From: Anaerovirgula multivorans
GTDB taxonomy: Bacteria; Bacillota; Clostridia; Peptostreptococcales; Natronincolaceae
Length of the DNA: 64,000 nucleotides
Assembly (NCBI RefSeq): GCF_900188145.1
Contig: NZ_FZOJ01000015.1
Span: 1 to 64,000, forward strand
Reading direction: 5' to 3'
In this document: positions 17,771 through 27,479 of the stretch, one piece after another
Numbering within the stretch: the first letter of the stretch is position 1
How the letters are laid out: every line of letters starts with the position of its first letter
Position numbers and translations under genes: made by a program
Notes under the pieces: model-generated
Databases searched by the model: none
What the model saw: only the letters and a program-made list of their open reading frames with translations
What the model was told of the DNA's origin: nothing

Positions 17771-18988
17771 ATGCAATCAAGAAGGGTAATGTTGCCGGAG
17801 GGGGTACAGGATTTATTGATTGATGACTGTATTTACCGTAGGCATATTGAAGATACATTGATGGAAAACTTCATCAAATCAGGATATATGGAGGTTAGCA
17901 GCCCCACCTTAGAGTATTATGATCTCTTTTCTAAGGATTATCTCGCCAGCAATGGGGATAAAATGTTTAAGCTGATTGATACCAATGGAAGTATTTTGGT
18001 ACTACGGCCTGACTGTACTGTTCCAATCGTCAGAATGATTTCCACGAAGATGAAGGATTTTATTTATCCCTTAAAGCTTTGTTATGTGGAAAATGTATTT
18101 CGTATAGATGAGGAACAGGCGGGAAAGAAGAGGGAGTTTCGGCAGGCAGGAGTAGAGCTTTTTGGTGTAGCCTCCTATCGAGCTGATGCAGAGGTAATTA
18201 TTACTGCCATAGAAAGCTTAAAGCATCTAGGATTAGAGAACTTTCAGATTGATATAGGCCAAATTAAATTATTAAAGGGAATACTGGAGCCTATGAAGAT
18301 CGCAGAGGAAGAAAAGAACTCCATTGTTTATCATATGGAAAATAAAAACTTTATTGCCTTAGATAGACTGATAGAAGAACTGCCTATAGAGGAATCCATT
18401 CAAACCATATTAAAGGAACTACCAAGGCTTTTTGGAGAGCCTAGAGAGGTACTGGAACAGGTGAAAAATCTTCCCCTAACAATCACCATGATAGAAGCGA
18501 TAGAGGAGTTAGAAAAGGTATGGAAGATGATTGAAGGATATGGCTTAGGTAAGTACATATCATTGGATTTAGGAATGGTGACTACCTTGAAATATTACAG
18601 CGGTGTAATTTTCAAGGGATTTACAAGGGATTTAGGGGTTGTTCTATTAAGTGGAGGTCGTTACGATAGGCTTTTGGAGGATTTTGACATAGAATGCCCA
18701 GCCACTGGCTTTGCCTTTGTGGTAAATAAGATAACAAAAGCTTTAAAAATACAAGAAAACTTAAGTGTACAAAAGAAAAAACATATCCTTCTATTGGAGG
18801 AGGGTAAGGGTAGAACAACGGCAGCTGTGATAGAAGCCTTGAGAAAACAAGGTTACATCGTTGAAGTTAGCCTTCTGAAAAATACAAAGGATTTGATAGA
18901 GTATGTTCAACGAAGAAATATAGATCAAGTGATGAAAATAGATGAAAAAGGAAATGTAGAAATCATTGAGGATTTAGGGGGTTTATAG
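17771..18988 (+). CDS. hisZ: ATP phosphoribosyltransferase regulatory subunit
   Basis: 405 residues, a class II aminoacyl-tRNA-synthetase-like fold without synthetase function. LPEGVQDLL near the start, LRPDCTVPIVRM (motif 2-like), FRQAGVELFG and LLSGGRYDRLLEDF (motif 3-like) are typical of HisZ. It partners the short HisG encoded next and carries the histidine feedback site. First gene of a nine-gene operon for histidine synthesis. Confidence 0.95.
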   Translation: MQSRRVMLPEGVQDLLIDDCIYRRHIEDTLMENFIKSGYMEVSSPTLEYYDLFSKDYLASNGDKMFKLIDTNGSILVLRPDCTVPIVRMISTKMKDFIYPLKLCYVENVFRIDEEQAGKKREFRQAGVELFGVASYRADAEVIITAIESLKHLGLENFQIDIGQIKLLKGILEPMKIAEEEKNSIVYHMENKNFIALDRLIEELPIEESIQTILKELPRLFGEPREVLEQVKNLPLTITMIEAIEELEKVWKMIEGYGLGKYISLDLGMVTTLKYYSGVIFKGFTRDLGVVLLSGGRYDRLLEDFDIECPATGFAFVVNKITKALKIQENLSVQKKKHILLLEEGKGRTTAAVIEALRKQGYIVEVSLLKNTKDLIEYVQRRNIDQVMKIDEKGNVEIIEDLGGL

Positions 18989-18989
18989 G

Positions 18990-19613
18990 TTGGAAACAAT
19001 AAAAATTGCTATGACTAAGGGGAGACTGGCTAAATATAGCATTGAACTTTTAGAGGAAATAGGAATCGATTGTAAGGAACTAAAGGAAGATAGCAGGAAG
19101 CTTGTATTTTTCCTACCGCAACATAATATAGAGGTGATTTTACTGAAGGGAATGGATGTCCCTACCTATGTGGAGCATGGGGTGGTGGATATGGGAATCG
19201 TAGGCAAGGATGTACTCATGGAGCAGGAATGGCAGCTATATGAGGTAGTGGACTTAAAATTCGGGAGGTGTAAGTTTTCTGTAGCGGGGAAACCTGTGAT
19301 TGGCAATGGAAAGAAGCATCTTCGTGTGGCCACCAAGTATCCCAACGTCACAAGAAAACATTTTGCACAAAAAGGACAGTCGGTGGAAATTATCCGACAA
19401 GAGGGTTCTGTAGAACTAGCTCCTTTAATGGGATTATCAGATATCATTGTAGATATTGTTGAGACAGGAAAAACCTTAAAGGAAAACGGACTGGTGGTAC
19501 TGGAGGATATAGCAGATATCAGTGCTCGATTGATTTTAAATAAAGTGAGTTATAAAACCAAGAAAAAAGAAATTACCACCATCATTGACTTAATTGAAAA
19601 GAAAGTGAACTAG
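18990..19613 (+). CDS. hisG: ATP phosphoribosyltransferase, short form
   Basis: 207 residues, the short HisG that lacks the C-terminal regulatory domain and therefore needs HisZ. It joins ATP and PRPP, the first step of histidine synthesis. MTKGRL at the N-terminus, DMGIVGKDVL, and ..LSDIIVDIVETGKTLKENGL are family hallmarks. TTG start 1 bp after hisZ. Confidence 0.95.
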   Translation: METIKIAMTKGRLAKYSIELLEEIGIDCKELKEDSRKLVFFLPQHNIEVILLKGMDVPTYVEHGVVDMGIVGKDVLMEQEWQLYEVVDLKFGRCKFSVAGKPVIGNGKKHLRVATKYPNVTRKHFAQKGQSVEIIRQEGSVELAPLMGLSDIIVDIVETGKTLKENGLVVLEDIADISARLILNKVSYKTKKKEITTIIDLIEKKVN

Positions 19614-19625
19614 GGGGAGCTAAAG

Positions 19626-20915
19626 ATGATGAAGACGATGGATTTGAAGGGACCAGAAAAGGATCGCCTTCTAAAGGAATTAAAGGAGAGGGGTACGGTA
19701 GATTTTAAGGATTATCAGGATGCTGTCCAGACGATTTTAGATAAAGTAAGCGTGACAGGGGATCAAGCGCTGCTGGAATATACAAAGCAGTTCGATGGAA
19801 TAGATTTGAGTGCAAAGGGATTGAAGGTAACAGAGGAGGAAGTAGATGAAGCCTATTCGCTGGTATCAGAAGAGTTTTTAAGGGCGATTCGCTTGGCTAT
19901 TGATAATATAACCGACTATCACGAAAAACAGAGACAGAATTCATGGTTTACCTCATCAGAGGGAACCATGCTGGGGCAGAAGATTACCCCCATCGCCAGT
20001 GTAGGGATTTATGTACCAGGTGGTACAGCTGCTTATCCATCCTCAGTTTTAATGAATGCTATTCCTGCTAAGGTAGCGGGGGTGGAGAGGATTGTTATGG
20101 TGACCCCTCCAAATAAAGAAGGAAAGCTAGCTGCTGGGGTTTTGGTGGCGGCAAAGGAGCTGGGAATTGAAGAGATCTATAAGGTAGGAGGAGCTCAAGC
20201 CATAGGGGCACTAGCCTATGGAACAAACACCATAGCTAAGGTCAATAAGATTGTAGGGCCAGGGAATATTTATGTAGCTACTGCTAAACGGGAGGTCTAT
20301 GGCTATGTAGATATCGACATGATTGCAGGTCCCAGCGAGATTTTGGTGATTGCCGATGCTTCTGCTAATCCTAAATATGTGGCGGCAGATTTATTGTCAC
20401 AGGCGGAACATGATGAATTATCCTCTGCTATTTTTATCACCACCAGTGAAGACTTAGGAAAGGCTGTGGCAGTAGAGGTCGCAAAGCAAACAGCTAAACT
20501 AGAGAGAAAGAGCATTGTTGAAAAATCTTTAATCAACTATGGAAAGATTATTTTAGTAAAGGACTTAGAAGAGGCGATAGATCTATCCAATGAGATTGCA
20601 CCAGAGCATTTAGAGCTATGTGTAGAGAAGCCCTTTGAGCTATTGGATCAGGTGAAAAATGCTGGTGCTATCTTTTTAGGTCACTATGCTCCAGAACCAT
20701 TAGGGGACTATCTAGCAGGACCTAATCATGTATTGCCCACCAGCGGTACAGCGAAATTTTATTCTCCACTATCTGTGGAGGATTTCATAAAGAAATCTAG
20801 TGTCATTTATTATAATCAAAAGGCATTAGAAAAGGTAAAGAATGAAGTGATGACTTTAGCAGAGACAGAGGGTTTGACCGCCCACAAAAATTCTATTAAA
20901 GTGAGGTTTGAATAA
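19626..20915 (+). CDS. hisD: histidinol dehydrogenase
   Basis: 429 residues. Oxidises L-histidinol to L-histidine with NAD+ (last two steps). Visible family segments: IYVPGGTAAYPSSVLMNAIPAKVAGV, KVGGAQAIGALAYGT, KIVGPGNIYVATAKREV, GPSEILVIADASANP, the zinc-ligand region LLSQAEHDE and EIAPEHLELC. Normal length. Confidence 0.97.
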   Translation: MMKTMDLKGPEKDRLLKELKERGTVDFKDYQDAVQTILDKVSVTGDQALLEYTKQFDGIDLSAKGLKVTEEEVDEAYSLVSEEFLRAIRLAIDNITDYHEKQRQNSWFTSSEGTMLGQKITPIASVGIYVPGGTAAYPSSVLMNAIPAKVAGVERIVMVTPPNKEGKLAAGVLVAAKELGIEEIYKVGGAQAIGALAYGTNTIAKVNKIVGPGNIYVATAKREVYGYVDIDMIAGPSEILVIADASANPKYVAADLLSQAEHDELSSAIFITTSEDLGKAVAVEVAKQTAKLERKSIVEKSLINYGKIILVKDLEEAIDLSNEIAPEHLELCVEKPFELLDQVKNAGAIFLGHYAPEPLGDYLAGPNHVLPTSGTAKFYSPLSVEDFIKKSSVIYYNQKALEKVKNEVMTLAETEGLTAHKNSIKVRFE

Positions 20916-20916
20916 T

Positions 20917-21993
20917 ATGATGAATACGCTAGTGAGGGAAAATATAAAAAGCCTAGTACCCTATGAAATAAAAGAATATGAAAATGTAGCGAAGTTAGAT
21001 GCCAATGAAAATAATAATCTAGCTTATTTATTAAATCAAAAACTGGCAAAGGCTATTATGGGATTAAAGGTAAATCAATATCCCGATACTGATTGCTGTG
21101 AATTAAGAAATATGTTGGGAAAAGAGCTTTATTTGGCGCCTCAGCAGCTTATGATGGGTTGTGGCTCTGATCAATTAATCTCTATCATTATCAATGCCTT
21201 TATTGGAACAGGAGATAAAATTCTAACCCATACGCCAACCTTCGGGATGTATAAGATTACAACTCAGGTTGCAGGGGGAACTACTGTTGAAGTGCCCCTA
21301 GGAGAAGACTTTACCTTTGACCTTTATAGCTTTATGAAGGCCATTAGAGAAGAAGAGCCTAAGGTAATCTTTCTTACCAATCCTAACAACCCCACCGGTG
21401 GAATTATACCGCGGGAGCAAATCATTAAGATGATAGAGTTTGCTAAGGGCATTGTGGTGGTGGATGAGGCCTATTATGAGTTTTATGGGGAATCTGTGAT
21501 AGATTTAGTAAACTATTATCCAAATCTAATTGTCTTAAGAACTTTGTCCAAGGGTTATGGCTTAGCGGGAGCTAGGGTAGGCTATGGAGCCGCCTCCAAA
21601 CAATTGATGGGGATTTTATATAAGGTGAAGCCCCCCTACAATGTTACTAGCTTAAGCCAAGCAGCTGCAAAAATATGCTTAGAAAACAAGGAAATGATGG
21701 CTCAAGCAATAGAGGAAATTATTAAGGAAAGGGAAGCTATGACATCTCAGCTAAGAGATATTCCAAACACAAAGATATTTAAGAGCTATGGCAACTTCAT
21801 TTTGTGTAGGTTGGAAAAGGCTAAGGAAGTTAATGATTTTTTAATAGATAATAAAGTATTGGTTAGATATTTTGGGGAAGAAGGTCCCTTAGCTGGGTGT
21901 ATTCGTATCACTATTGGAACAAAGGAAGAAAATCAATTGGTGGTAAAACTTCTGATGAAGGCATTGGGAACCACTGCTGAAATAGCAGTATAA
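20917..21993 (+). CDS. hisC: histidinol-phosphate aminotransferase
   Basis: 358 residues from the ATG at 20917 (or 20920), one base after the hisD stop, with GTGAGG 10 nt upstream; an in-frame TTG at 20908 overlapping hisD is less likely. PLP-dependent fold-type I: NPNNPTGGIIP, VVDEAYYEF, and LRTLSKGYGLAGARVGYG with the PLP lysine. Transfers an amino group to imidazole-acetol phosphate. Confidence 0.95.
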   Translation: MMNTLVRENIKSLVPYEIKEYENVAKLDANENNNLAYLLNQKLAKAIMGLKVNQYPDTDCCELRNMLGKELYLAPQQLMMGCGSDQLISIIINAFIGTGDKILTHTPTFGMYKITTQVAGGTTVEVPLGEDFTFDLYSFMKAIREEEPKVIFLTNPNNPTGGIIPREQIIKMIEFAKGIVVVDEAYYEFYGESVIDLVNYYPNLIVLRTLSKGYGLAGARVGYGAASKQLMGILYKVKPPYNVTSLSQAAAKICLENKEMMAQAIEEIIKEREAMTSQLRDIPNTKIFKSYGNFILCRLEKAKEVNDFLIDNKVLVRYFGEEGPLAGCIRITIGTKEENQLVVKLLMKALGTTAEIAV

Positions 21994-22044
21994 GTCATGG
22001 ACAACGGGGACGGTTCTTATTGACTAGAGAGAGGGGGGAAGAAG

Positions 22045-22635
22045 ATGAGCAATAGAAGATGTAGATTAGAACGGATTACTAACGAGACAACAATAGAGAT
22101 TAAGATCGATTTGGATGGAAAAGGAGAAAACAACATCCAAACAGGGATTGGATTCTTTGATCATATGCTACAGCAAATTTCGCGTCATGGTTTGATGGAT
22201 TTAGACATCACAGCTAAAGGTGACTTAGAGGTAGACTTTCACCATACAGTGGAAGATGTAGGGATTCTTCTAGGGCAGGCAATTGCTAAGGCATTGGGGG
22301 ATAAGAAGGGGATCACTAGATATGCTTCTCTTTTTACCCCAATGGATGAAGCCTTATCCATGGTGGCAATGGATATCAGCGGGCGACCTTACCTGCATTA
22401 TGAGGTGAGTTTTACAGGAGAGATGACAGGGAATTTTGAGGTGCAGCTGGTGGAGGAATTTTTTAGAGCATTGGCCTTTAACAGTGGTATGACACTTCAT
22501 ATCCGAAATCTCTACGGAAAGAACAATCATCATATCATAGAAAGCATTTTTAAAGCCTTTGCCAAGGCATTAGATACAGCTACTAGCATAGACCCAAGGA
22601 TCCAAGGGGTTATGTCTACCAAAGGAATGATATAG
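22045..22635 (+). CDS. hisB: imidazoleglycerol-phosphate dehydratase
   Basis: 196 residues, the single-function form (no phosphatase domain). Two metal-binding repeats: FHHTVEDVGI near 70 and NNHHIIESIFKA near 165, plus FFDHMLQQ. Removes water from IGP. A separate histidinol-phosphatase is needed and is not in the window. Preceded by GGGGACGGTTC (22003-22013), a motif repeated elsewhere in intergenic DNA. Confidence 0.96.
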   Translation: MSNRRCRLERITNETTIEIKIDLDGKGENNIQTGIGFFDHMLQQISRHGLMDLDITAKGDLEVDFHHTVEDVGILLGQAIAKALGDKKGITRYASLFTPMDEALSMVAMDISGRPYLHYEVSFTGEMTGNFEVQLVEEFFRALAFNSGMTLHIRNLYGKNNHHIIESIFKAFAKALDTATSIDPRIQGVMSTKGMI

Positions 22636-22648
22636 GGGGAGGAACACT

Positions 22649-23254
22649 ATGATTGGTATTATTGATTATGGTATGGGTAATTTAAGAAGTGTAGAAAAGG
22701 CCTTCGAGGTAGTGGGATATCAAGCCTTTGTTTCGGAGAAGGTTGAAGAGCTGAAGGAAGCTAAGGCCCTTATCATCCCTGGTGTAGGGGCCTTTTACGA
22801 TGCAATGAAAAATTTAAGAGATAAGGGCTTGGAGGATTGGATTCAAAAGGAAGTCGAAAAGGGAAAGCCTATTTTAGGTATATGCTTAGGAATGCAAATC
22901 CTATTCTGCTATGGGCATGAAGTAGAAAAAACCAAAGGGTTAGGAGTCATAGAAGGAGATATTGTCAAGCTTCCTGAGGGTAACAAAATTCCTCATATGG
23001 GCTGGAATCAGTTAAAGATCACTAGAGAGAGTGAGCTATTAAAGGGAGTCACAGAGGGTAGTTATGTTTATTTTGTTCATTCCTATTATGCAAAGACACA
23101 GGAGAATTGGGCGGTGAAGGCAACCACTGATTATGGCATGGATGTTCCAGCTGTAGTGGAGAAGGGAAATATATTCGGACTACAGTTTCATCCTGAAAAA
23201 AGCGGAGAAGTAGGATTGCAAATGCTAAAGAATTTTGGGGAGTTGATAGGATGA
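22649..23254 (+). CDS. hisH: imidazole glycerol phosphate synthase, glutaminase subunit
   Basis: 201 residues, class I glutamine amidotransferase. Nucleophile Cys in GICLGMQ (about residue 79) and catalytic His/Glu in QFHPEKS near the C-terminus. Supplies ammonia to HisF. Overlaps hisA by 4 bp (ATGA). Confidence 0.96.
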   Translation: MIGIIDYGMGNLRSVEKAFEVVGYQAFVSEKVEELKEAKALIIPGVGAFYDAMKNLRDKGLEDWIQKEVEKGKPILGICLGMQILFCYGHEVEKTKGLGVIEGDIVKLPEGNKIPHMGWNQLKITRESELLKGVTEGSYVYFVHSYYAKTQENWAVKATTDYGMDVPAVVEKGNIFGLQFHPEKSGEVGLQMLKNFGELIG

Positions 23255-23958
23255 TTATTTATCCAGCGATAGATATTAAAGATGGAAGATGTGTTAGGCT
23301 AACTCAGGGGAAGTTCGATGAAGAAAAGGTGTATTTTCAAGATCCTCAAGAGGTGGCGAAGCTATGGGAGCAAAAAGGAGCCCAGGTGCTGCATATTGTA
23401 GATTTGGATGGCGCATTAGAAGGAAGGAGCAAGAACCTTTCGGTAATAGAAAGAATTGTTGAGACAGTAGATATTCCTCTTCAGTTGGGGGGCGGCATTC
23501 GAAGTCTAGAGGCGATTGAGGCATTGATCAGTATTGGAGTAAAACGTGTCATACTTGGTACCAAGGCGGTACAGGATAAGGAAATGCTCAAGAAGGCTGT
23601 TGAGCTTTATGGTGATAGGATTGTAGTATCTATCGACGCCAAGGCTGGATTTGTGGCGGTGGATGGTTGGACAAAAACCAGCACAGTGAAGGCGATAGAC
23701 TTTGCTAAAGAGATAGAGCTGTTAGGAGTAAAGACCATTGTTTATACAGATATTGCAAGGGATGGTATGATGAAGGGACCAAATTTTCACGCCATTAAGG
23801 AACTGAAAAATTATGTGGCAGTGGACATTATTGCTTCTGGAGGCGTATCCTCTCTAGAGGATTTAGAAACGCTATCTGAAATTGGTGTAGCCGGAGTTAT
23901 TGTTGGAAAGGCCCTCTATGAAGGAAAAGTAGATTTAGCAGATGTGAAGGTGGGATAA
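23251..23958 (+). CDS. hisA: phosphoribosyl-formimino-AICAR-P isomerase
   Basis: 235 residues, TIM barrel. Catalytic Asp in PAIDIKDG (about 8) and the second Asp in YTDIARDGMMKGPN (about 125-135); phosphate loops LGGGIRS and ASGGVSS. Isomerises ProFAR to PRFAR. Confidence 0.96.
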   Translation: MIIYPAIDIKDGRCVRLTQGKFDEEKVYFQDPQEVAKLWEQKGAQVLHIVDLDGALEGRSKNLSVIERIVETVDIPLQLGGGIRSLEAIEALISIGVKRVILGTKAVQDKEMLKKAVELYGDRIVVSIDAKAGFVAVDGWTKTSTVKAIDFAKEIELLGVKTIVYTDIARDGMMKGPNFHAIKELKNYVAVDIIASGGVSSLEDLETLSEIGVAGVIVGKALYEGKVDLADVKVG

Positions 23959-23961
23959 GAA

Positions 23962-24720
23962 ATGATTACCAAAAGAATCGTACCTTGCTTAGATGTAGAT
24001 AAGGGTAGGGTAGTAAAAGGTGTAAACTTTGTAAATTTAATAGATGCGGGAGATCCAGTAGAGGTTGCCAAGGCCTATAACCTACAGGGGGCAGATGAGT
24101 TAGTATTTTTAGATATCACTGCATCCAATGAAGAAAGAAATATATTGTTAGAGGTAGTAAAGAGGACAGCTGAAGAGGTATTTATTCCCTTAACGGTAGG
24201 GGGTGGCATCAGAAGTGTAGAGGATTTTCGTCAGGTTTTGAAGAGTGGAGCTGATAAGGTTTCCATTAATTCTGCTGCTGTTAAGACCCCTTCCATTGTT
24301 ACAGAATGTGCCAAGCTCTTTGGATCTCAAGCGGTGGTGGTGGCGATCGATGTGAAAAAGCGTCAGGATGGGAGCTATCATGTCTATGTAAAGGGTGGCA
24401 GAGAAGATACAGGCTTGGAGGCAGTAGCTTGGGCGAAGGAGGTAGAAAGACTAGGGGCAGGAGAGATTCTCCTTACCTGTATGGATAAGGACGGTACTAA
24501 GAGCGGTTATGATGTTGCTATTACCCAAAAAATCAGTGAGATGGTAAATATACCAGTGATTGCTTCAGGAGGAGCGGGAAAAATGGAGGATTTTTATGAG
24601 GTGTTTACAGATGGAAAGGCAGATGCAGCCTTGGCCGCCTCTCTCTTTCACTTTAAAGAAATAGCGATCGGAGAGCTGAAGGATTATTTAAACAATAAGG
24701 GAATCCATATGAGAAGGTAG
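23962..24720 (+). CDS. hisF: imidazole glycerol phosphate synthase, cyclase subunit
   Basis: 252 residues, TIM barrel paralogous to His[19 protein letters not shown] at the N-terminus holds the catalytic Asp11; the second, Asp130, is in [14 protein letters not shown]. Phosphate loops VGGGIRS and ASGGAG. Makes IGP and AICAR with HisH. Confidence 0.97.
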   Translation: MITKRIVPCLDVDKGRVVKGVNFVNLIDAGDPVEVAKAYNLQGADELVFLDITASNEERNILLEVVKRTAEEVFIPLTVGGGIRSVEDFRQVLKSGADKVSINSAAVKTPSIVTECAKLFGSQAVVVAIDVKKRQDGSYHVYVKGGREDTGLEAVAWAKEVERLGAGEILLTCMDKDGTKSGYDVAITQKISEMVNIPVIASGGAGKMEDFYEVFTDGKADAALAASLFHFKEIAIGELKDYLNNKGIHMRR

Positions 24721-24729
24721 GGAGATAAA

Positions 24730-25344
24730 ATGAAGGATTTGAAGTTTGATGAAAAGGGATTGATTCCTGCCATTGTGCAGGATGATACTACAAAAGAGGT
24801 TTTGATGCTGGCCTATATGAATGAAGCATCTTTAAAGAAAACCCTAGAGACAGGAGAAACCTGGTTTTGGAGCCGCAGTAGAAAAGAACTATGGCATAAA
24901 GGAGAAACCTCTGGGCATATTCAAAGGGTAAAGCATATAAGCTATGACTGCGATGGAGATACTCTTTTGATACAGGTGCTACAGAAGGGGGCAGCCTGCC
25001 ACACAGGAGAAAAAAGCTGTTTTTTCAACCCTCTCTATGGAGAAAAAGAAGAGGGAAAGGTGGGGTCGGAGATTTTAGAGAAGCTTTATGGTATCATTGC
25101 TAATCGTAAAGAAAATCCTAAAGAGGGCTCCTATACCAATTATCTGTTTGATAAAGGTATTGATAAGATGTTAAAGAAGGTTGGAGAGGAGACGGCGGAG
25201 GTCATTATTGCAGCAAAGAATCCTGGTAAAGAAGAACTGGTTTATGAAACCAGTGATTTATTTTATCACTTGTTAGTATTATTAAGGGAGAAGGATATTG
25301 CTCCTGAAGAAATTTTTATAGAGTTAAACAAAAGATTTAAATAG
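24730..25344 (+). CDS. hisIE: bifunctional PRA-CH / PRA-PH
   Basis: 204 residues fusing phosphoribosyl-AMP cyclohydrolase (1-105; [25 protein letters not shown], zinc Cys in [12 protein letters not shown]) and phosphoribosyl-ATP pyrophosphatase (115-204; [19 protein letters not shown]). Carries out steps 2 and 3. Last gene of the operon; no clear terminator follows. Confidence 0.96.
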   Translation: MKDLKFDEKGLIPAIVQDDTTKEVLMLAYMNEASLKKTLETGETWFWSRSRKELWHKGETSGHIQRVKHISYDCDGDTLLIQVLQKGAACHTGEKSCFFNPLYGEKEEGKVGSEILEKLYGIIANRKENPKEGSYTNYLFDKGIDKMLKKVGEETAEVIIAAKNPGKEELVYETSDLFYHLLVLLREKDIAPEEIFIELNKRFK

Positions 25345-25612
25345 GGAAAAATCATACATGTCAATTTCAATGTTATCTACCTGTAATAAATCAAGAAACT
25401 GTGACATCGATGCTATCTTCTATTGTGGGTATCTAAAGGGGATATATAGGTTTGTTGACTCATTTTTGCTTCTTGGCTTTACGAAGTATTCTATTTAGCC
25501 GATAATAATAGTAAGATAAGTTTTTTATAAAACTTTTTCGTCCATTTGTATTAAAAGAATTGACGTAAAGTATTCTATTATCGGAGATATAGTAATGGGG
25601 GGAGGGGTAATG
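25345..25612. other. his / HD-GYP intergenic region
   Basis: No gene seen. AAGTATTCTATT occurs twice (about 25487 and 25569), and CCGATAATAATAG (25499-25511) is nearly complementary to CTATTATCGG (25574-25583), so a long-range pairing or paired binding sites are possible. No c-di-GMP riboswitch was recognised. Confidence 0.4.
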
Positions 25613-26827
25613 ATGAAAAAGAATACCTATAAGACCATTGTAGTAAAGGAAAGGGAATTACCTAGAGAAGAGTTAAGAAAAGGAATGACAATTGCTAAAG
25701 ATATTATTGCAAGCAATAATAATATCCTAGTAAAAGAAGGATATGTCATAAAAAATGAATATGCTGTGAAAAAGGTTCAGCAAATTTTGGAACGGTACAA
25801 CATAGAAACCATTCAAGTAAAGGTTGAAGAAACAGGCGAGAGAAATATCGAAGCCGCTAAACTTGTTCAAGAAATTATAAAAGGTGATGTAGAAAAAAGT
25901 AATAATATTTCTCAACAGAAGGACAGCTATTCAAAGGTTTTGGAAATTACTAATAAAAAAGAAGCAAAGTTAATCGATAAATTGATACCTCATTGTAGAA
26001 AGAATATTACTGATAAGATGCTTTTGTTATTTAATGGAGCTGACGCTTCTGAGGTACAGTCTATTGAACAGGATATAAAAAACAGTATGGAGATTATAAA
26101 CACTTCTGTAAATGTCCCTCAAATGCTGGAAAAGATAAAAAGGATGGATGATTCTCTCTACTTTTACAACTACAGTATTGCTTTAACTTCCTATATGATT
26201 GGGAAATGGATGCATTGGGATCAGAAAAAAAGAGAAGAATTATTCATAACAGCAATGTTGGCGGATATAGGAATTCTGCATTTACCAGAAGATAAAAGGT
26301 ATAAGGATCAGTGGCAGGAAGAAAATATAAATGAATATTATCAGCATGCGATTTATAGTCAGCGTCTATTGACAAAATGTTCATTTATTACTAAAGACAT
26401 GTTAAACAGTATATTGCATCATCATGAAAAATATGATGGCTCTGGGTATCCTAGGAACTTAAGGGGGAAGAGTATTCCGTTATTATCTCGAGTGATATAT
26501 CTTGCAGATCTGTATACATTCTATACCATCAGCAAGAGATACAATGCTTTATATGCAGTAAACGTCATTAAGGAGCAACATTTGAATGAAGTTGATATTG
26601 ACTTATTCTTTACGCTTTCAAAAAGAATCTTTGACTATTTTTCTGGTCAAACCTTCCAGAGCAATGGTTCTGCCTCTATGGAGGGAGAAATAATCACATT
26701 TGATCATGGAACAGGGAACTCAATCTTCGACCAAACCAATATCAATGTATACGTTCGACAAAAAGATAAATCCATTGTAGCTATTCCTCTTAACAAATTC
26801 TGTGAAGATTATATAGAATTTACATAA
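25613..26827 (+). CDS. degenerate HD-GYP domain protein
   Basis: About 404 residues. The reading frame opens at 25595, but GGAGG (25601-25605) lies inside it, so ATG 25613 (or 25610) is the likely start. The N-terminal part (REELRKGMTIAKDIIASNN, VKEGYVIKN) is the domain often found before HD-GYP. The C-terminal domain keeps HHHEKYDGSGYP and ADL, but the first metal His has become Tyr (YNYS) and the HD pair is AD (MLADIGIL, nt 26255-26278). HD-GYP proteins degrade c-di-GMP; this one is probably inactive or a c-di-GMP sensor. Standalone, followed by a strong terminator. Confidence 0.8.
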   Translation: MKKNTYKTIVVKERELPREELRKGMTIAKDIIASNNNILVKEGYVIKNEYAVKKVQQILERYNIETIQVKVEETGERNIEAAKLVQEIIKGDVEKSNNISQQKDSYSKVLEITNKKEAKLIDKLIPHCRKNITDKMLLLFNGADASEVQSIEQDIKNSMEIINTSVNVPQMLEKIKRMDDSLYFYNYSIALTSYMIGKWMHWDQKKREELFITAMLADIGILHLPEDKRYKDQWQEENINEYYQHAIYSQRLLTKCSFITKDMLNSILHHHEKYDGSGYPRNLRGKSIPLLSRVIYLADLYTFYTISKRYNALYAVNVIKEQHLNEVDIDLFFTLSKRIFDYFSGQTFQSNGSASMEGEIITFDHGTGNSIFDQTNINVYVRQKDKSIVAIPLNKFCEDYIEFT

Positions 26828-26842
26828 ATAAAGGATTTTGAG

Positions 26843-26910
26843 AAGGGATGTTTTTCTGTCACAAAGGATGATGACATGTGACAGAAAAGCATCCTTTGTC
26901 ATGTTTTTAA
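26843..26910 (+). terminator. strong terminator after HD-GYP gene
   Basis: Long stem: GGATG-TTTTTCTGTCACA pairs with TGTGACAGAAAA-GCATCC, followed by TTTGTCATGTTTTT. Confidence 0.8.
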
Positions 26911-27059
26911 AAATCAAATTTCACCATTTTACTATTTGGATATTTCGAAAAATGTCATAATAATGCTAGTAAATGGAAAAATAATCTTCTGGATTTTTCC
27001 TTGATAAGTCCATCCATTTGCGATAGCATAGTTATTAAGAATGGAAGGTGGGGGAAAAG

Positions 27060-27479
27060 ATGTCGAATCAAGTCGCCGGTTTAGATAATACTAGAGAAGT
27101 CAGGGAATCGGCTAGAAGAAAAAAAGAAAAACGAAAGAAGATATGGGTAAACATATTAATATTTTTACTTAGTATAGGATTTTGGGGAGCAGCAGTATAT
27201 TATGGCTACACCTATGCAAAGGATTATATCGACACATCCATAAGGAATGTACAACAGGAAAATGCCATAAATATTCAACAGTTAACGAGTGAAATACAAT
27301 CATTAAATCAAGAGATCATTAACCTAAGACTAAGTATTGAAAACACAGATTCAACCTTATCAAATAGTACATCTGTTCAAGAGCGTATTGATGAAAGATT
27401 AGGAGAACTGGACGATCAGTTAAAACAACTTGAGAAAAGCTTGGGAATTCTTAAGGAGGCCCCTAATGTCAAAAATTAA
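27060..27479 (+). CDS. single-pass membrane coiled-coil protein
   Basis: 139 residues from ATG 27060 (GGAAGG/GGGG upstream; an in-frame GTG at 27048 is less likely). A basic N-terminal tail (RRKKEKRKK) precedes one membrane helix (about 25-48), so the C-terminal part is outside; residues 55-125 form a Gln/Leu-rich coiled coil. Its 3' end overlaps the glycosidase gene by 14 bp. Family unknown; a cell-envelope role is inferred from the neighbour. Confidence 0.75.
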   Translation: MSNQVAGLDNTREVRESARRKKEKRKKIWVNILIFLLSIGFWGAAVYYGYTYAKDYIDTSIRNVQQENAINIQQLTSEIQSLNQEIINLRLSIENTDSTLSNSTSVQERIDERLGELDDQLKQLEKSLGILKEAPNVKN

